This document shows, piece by piece, positions 8,978 to 9,822 of a DNA stretch of 9,822 nucleotides. Position numbers and translations under genes: made by a program. Position 1 is the first letter of the stretch. Each line of letters opens with the position of its first letter. The notes under the pieces are model-generated. The model was given only the letters and a program-made list of their open reading frames with translations. It was not told the origin of the DNA and searched no databases. Origin of the DNA: Bacillota bacterium (GTDB lineage Bacteria > Bacillota > Bacilli > Paenibacillales > Paenibacillaceae); NCBI GenBank assembly GCA_023418755.1, contig JAEZZE010000454.1, forward strand, positions 1 to 9,822, in the 5' to 3' direction.

Positions 8978-9562
8978 ATGACGGAAAGAAAAAGGGAGAA
9001 GTACGGCCTCATTCTCGACGCCGCCGAGAAAGTGATTGCCCGCAGCGGCTACCACGGCGCCCAAGTGTCGCGCATCGCGAAGGAAGCCGGGGTCGCCGAC
9101 GGCACGGTCTACTTGTATTTCAAAAACAAGGAGGACCTTCTCGTATCCCTGTTCCGGGAACGTCTCGGCTCTCTCGTGCAGCGGTTTCACGACAGCATAC
9201 GGGGGACGCACACCGCCGGCGAAGCGCTTCGCATCGTATGCGAGATCCATTTCACGATGCTGGAGAAGCACGCCGATCTCGCCCACGTCACCCAGATCGA
9301 GCTGCGGCAGAGCTCTCCGAGGCTGCGAAGCGCCATCGGGTTTACCGTTAAGCCCTATATCGTGCTGATCGAGAATATCGTAAGAAAGGGGATCGAAGAG
9401 AACACGTTCCGCGCGGATCTGGACACGAAGCTGACCCGGCTGCTCCTCTTCGGGGCGATGGACCAGGTCGTCACCTCGTGGGTGATCTCGGGACGGAAAT
9501 ATTCGCTGTCGGGGCAAGTAGACAAAACGGTAGACTTCTTCCTGCGGGGCTTGGATAGGTAA
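8978..9562 (+). CDS. fadR: TetR-family fatty acid degradation regulator FadR
   Basis: Transcriptional repressor of fatty acid degradation genes that in B. subtilis is released by long-chain acyl-CoA. The product is 194 aa, the same length as B. subtilis FadR (YsiA). The TetR DNA-binding domain occupies about residues 8-55, with the helix-turn-helix in VSRIAKEAGVADGTVYLYF (30-48) followed by KNKEDLL. The ligand-binding half includes QIELRQSS (106-113) and a C-terminal segment with VVTSWVISGRKY (164-175), both like B. subtilis FadR. ATG 8978 is preceded by GAGGT with 7 bases spacing. The frame is open back to 8927, but that start would place the operator inside the coding region and add 17 residues absent from the family, so it is rejected. 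It is divergent from the fad operon and probably autoregulated through the shared operator. No clear intrinsic terminator follows. Confidence 0.95.
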   Translation: MTERKREKYGLILDAAEKVIARSGYHGAQVSRIAKEAGVADGTVYLYFKNKEDLLVSLFRERLGSLVQRFHDSIRGTHTAGEALRIVCEIHFTMLEKHADLAHVTQIELRQSSPRLRSAIGFTVKPYIVLIENIVRKGIEENTFRADLDTKLTRLLLFGAMDQVVTSWVISGRKYSLSGQVDKTVDFFLRGLDR

Positions 9563-9640
9563 CTCCGAAGGCTTAATCCAACTTACTCTCGGCGTCGAAA
9601 ACCGTGAATGCAGTCAGGAAGCTCAATGGAACGACGAGGC
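9563..9640. other. fadR downstream spacer
   Basis: Between the fadR stop and the first clear repeat unit. I see no gene, no strong hairpin with a T-tract and no FadR box. An ATG at 9626 preceded by AGGAAG opens a + strand frame that runs into the repeat array (see the array entry). Confidence 0.5.
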
Positions 9641-9822
9641 GGAATAAGCTCGCGGGGCAGCGTTATTGCTCGGAATATGGTGGGTGACAGTGGAAAAAGC
9701 TCGCGGGGCGGCGCTATTGTGCGAAATGTGGCGGGTGACAATGGAATAAGCTCGCGAGGCGGCACTATTGTGCGGAATGCGGTGGATGAAGATGGAATAA
9801 GCTCGCGAGGCGGCACTATTGT
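9641..9822. repeat. Tandem repeat array, 51-bp period, continues past window edge
   Basis: Units begin at 9641, 9692, 9743 and 9794, each exactly 51 bp apart; the fourth is cut by the window edge after 29 bases, all identical to the start of unit 3. Each unit opens GGAATAAGCTCGCG (unit 2 has GGAAAAAG). Units 1 to 3 have drifted, mostly by single substitutions with no length change. Unit 3 contains the small hairpin GCAC-TATT-GTGC (9762-9773), with a wobble-paired version in unit 2. Since 51 is a multiple of three, one frame stays open on each strand: + from ATG 9626 (repeat motif ISSRGGTIVRN) and - down to stop 9583 (repeat motif PPRELIPLSP). Neither has other evidence of being a gene, so no CDS is called. 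Confidence 0.88.

Noticed and set aside
9563..9640. Intrinsic terminator after fadR
   Set aside because: No GC-rich stem followed by a T-tract is visible. The short stems in the 51-bp array have only four base pairs and no T-tract.

Overview
The window holds a fatty-acid beta-oxidation locus of a high-GC Firmicute. A Paenibacillaceae genome (Paenibacillus or Cohnella type) is the best guess. The encoded proteins follow the Bacillus subtilis Fad proteins in domain order and length, the ribosome-binding sites are strong AGGAGG-type, and a Bacillus-type FadR operator is present. The base composition is clearly GC-rich by eye, unlike Bacillus subtilis. The assignment rests on protein pattern and composition, not on a database search.

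Layout, right to left. A TetR-family regulator (fadR, 8978-9562, + strand) is divergent from a five-gene run on the - strand: fadF (membrane iron-sulfur oxidoreductase, 6711-8870), fadN (3-hydroxyacyl-CoA dehydrogenase/enoyl-CoA hydratase, 4285-6684), fadA (thiolase, 3003-4187), fadE (acyl-CoA dehydrogenase, 946-2715) and a long-chain acyl-CoA ligase (1-882, cut by the left window edge). Between fadR and fadF lies an 18-bp operator with perfect 7-bp arms, TGAATGA-GGCT-TCATTCA, which fits the known B. subtilis FadR box. Together the genes cover activation of fatty acids, first dehydrogenation, hydration, second dehydrogenation and thiolysis, plus a probable membrane exit for the electrons. The electron-transfer flavoprotein genes are not in the window.

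The coding content is ordinary for this group, and I see no previously undescribed system. The less explained material is in the spacers. The fadA-fadE spacer holds a 53-bp-period repeat (three units, the last truncated) followed by a 19-bp-period repeat (three units). The fadN-fadA spacer holds a second copy of the end of fadN, including its stop codon and a Shine-Dalgarno-like stretch. Downstream of fadR a 51-bp-period array runs off the right edge and is open in one reading frame on each strand. No RNA genes, CRISPR arrays, insertion sequences or prophage genes were seen.
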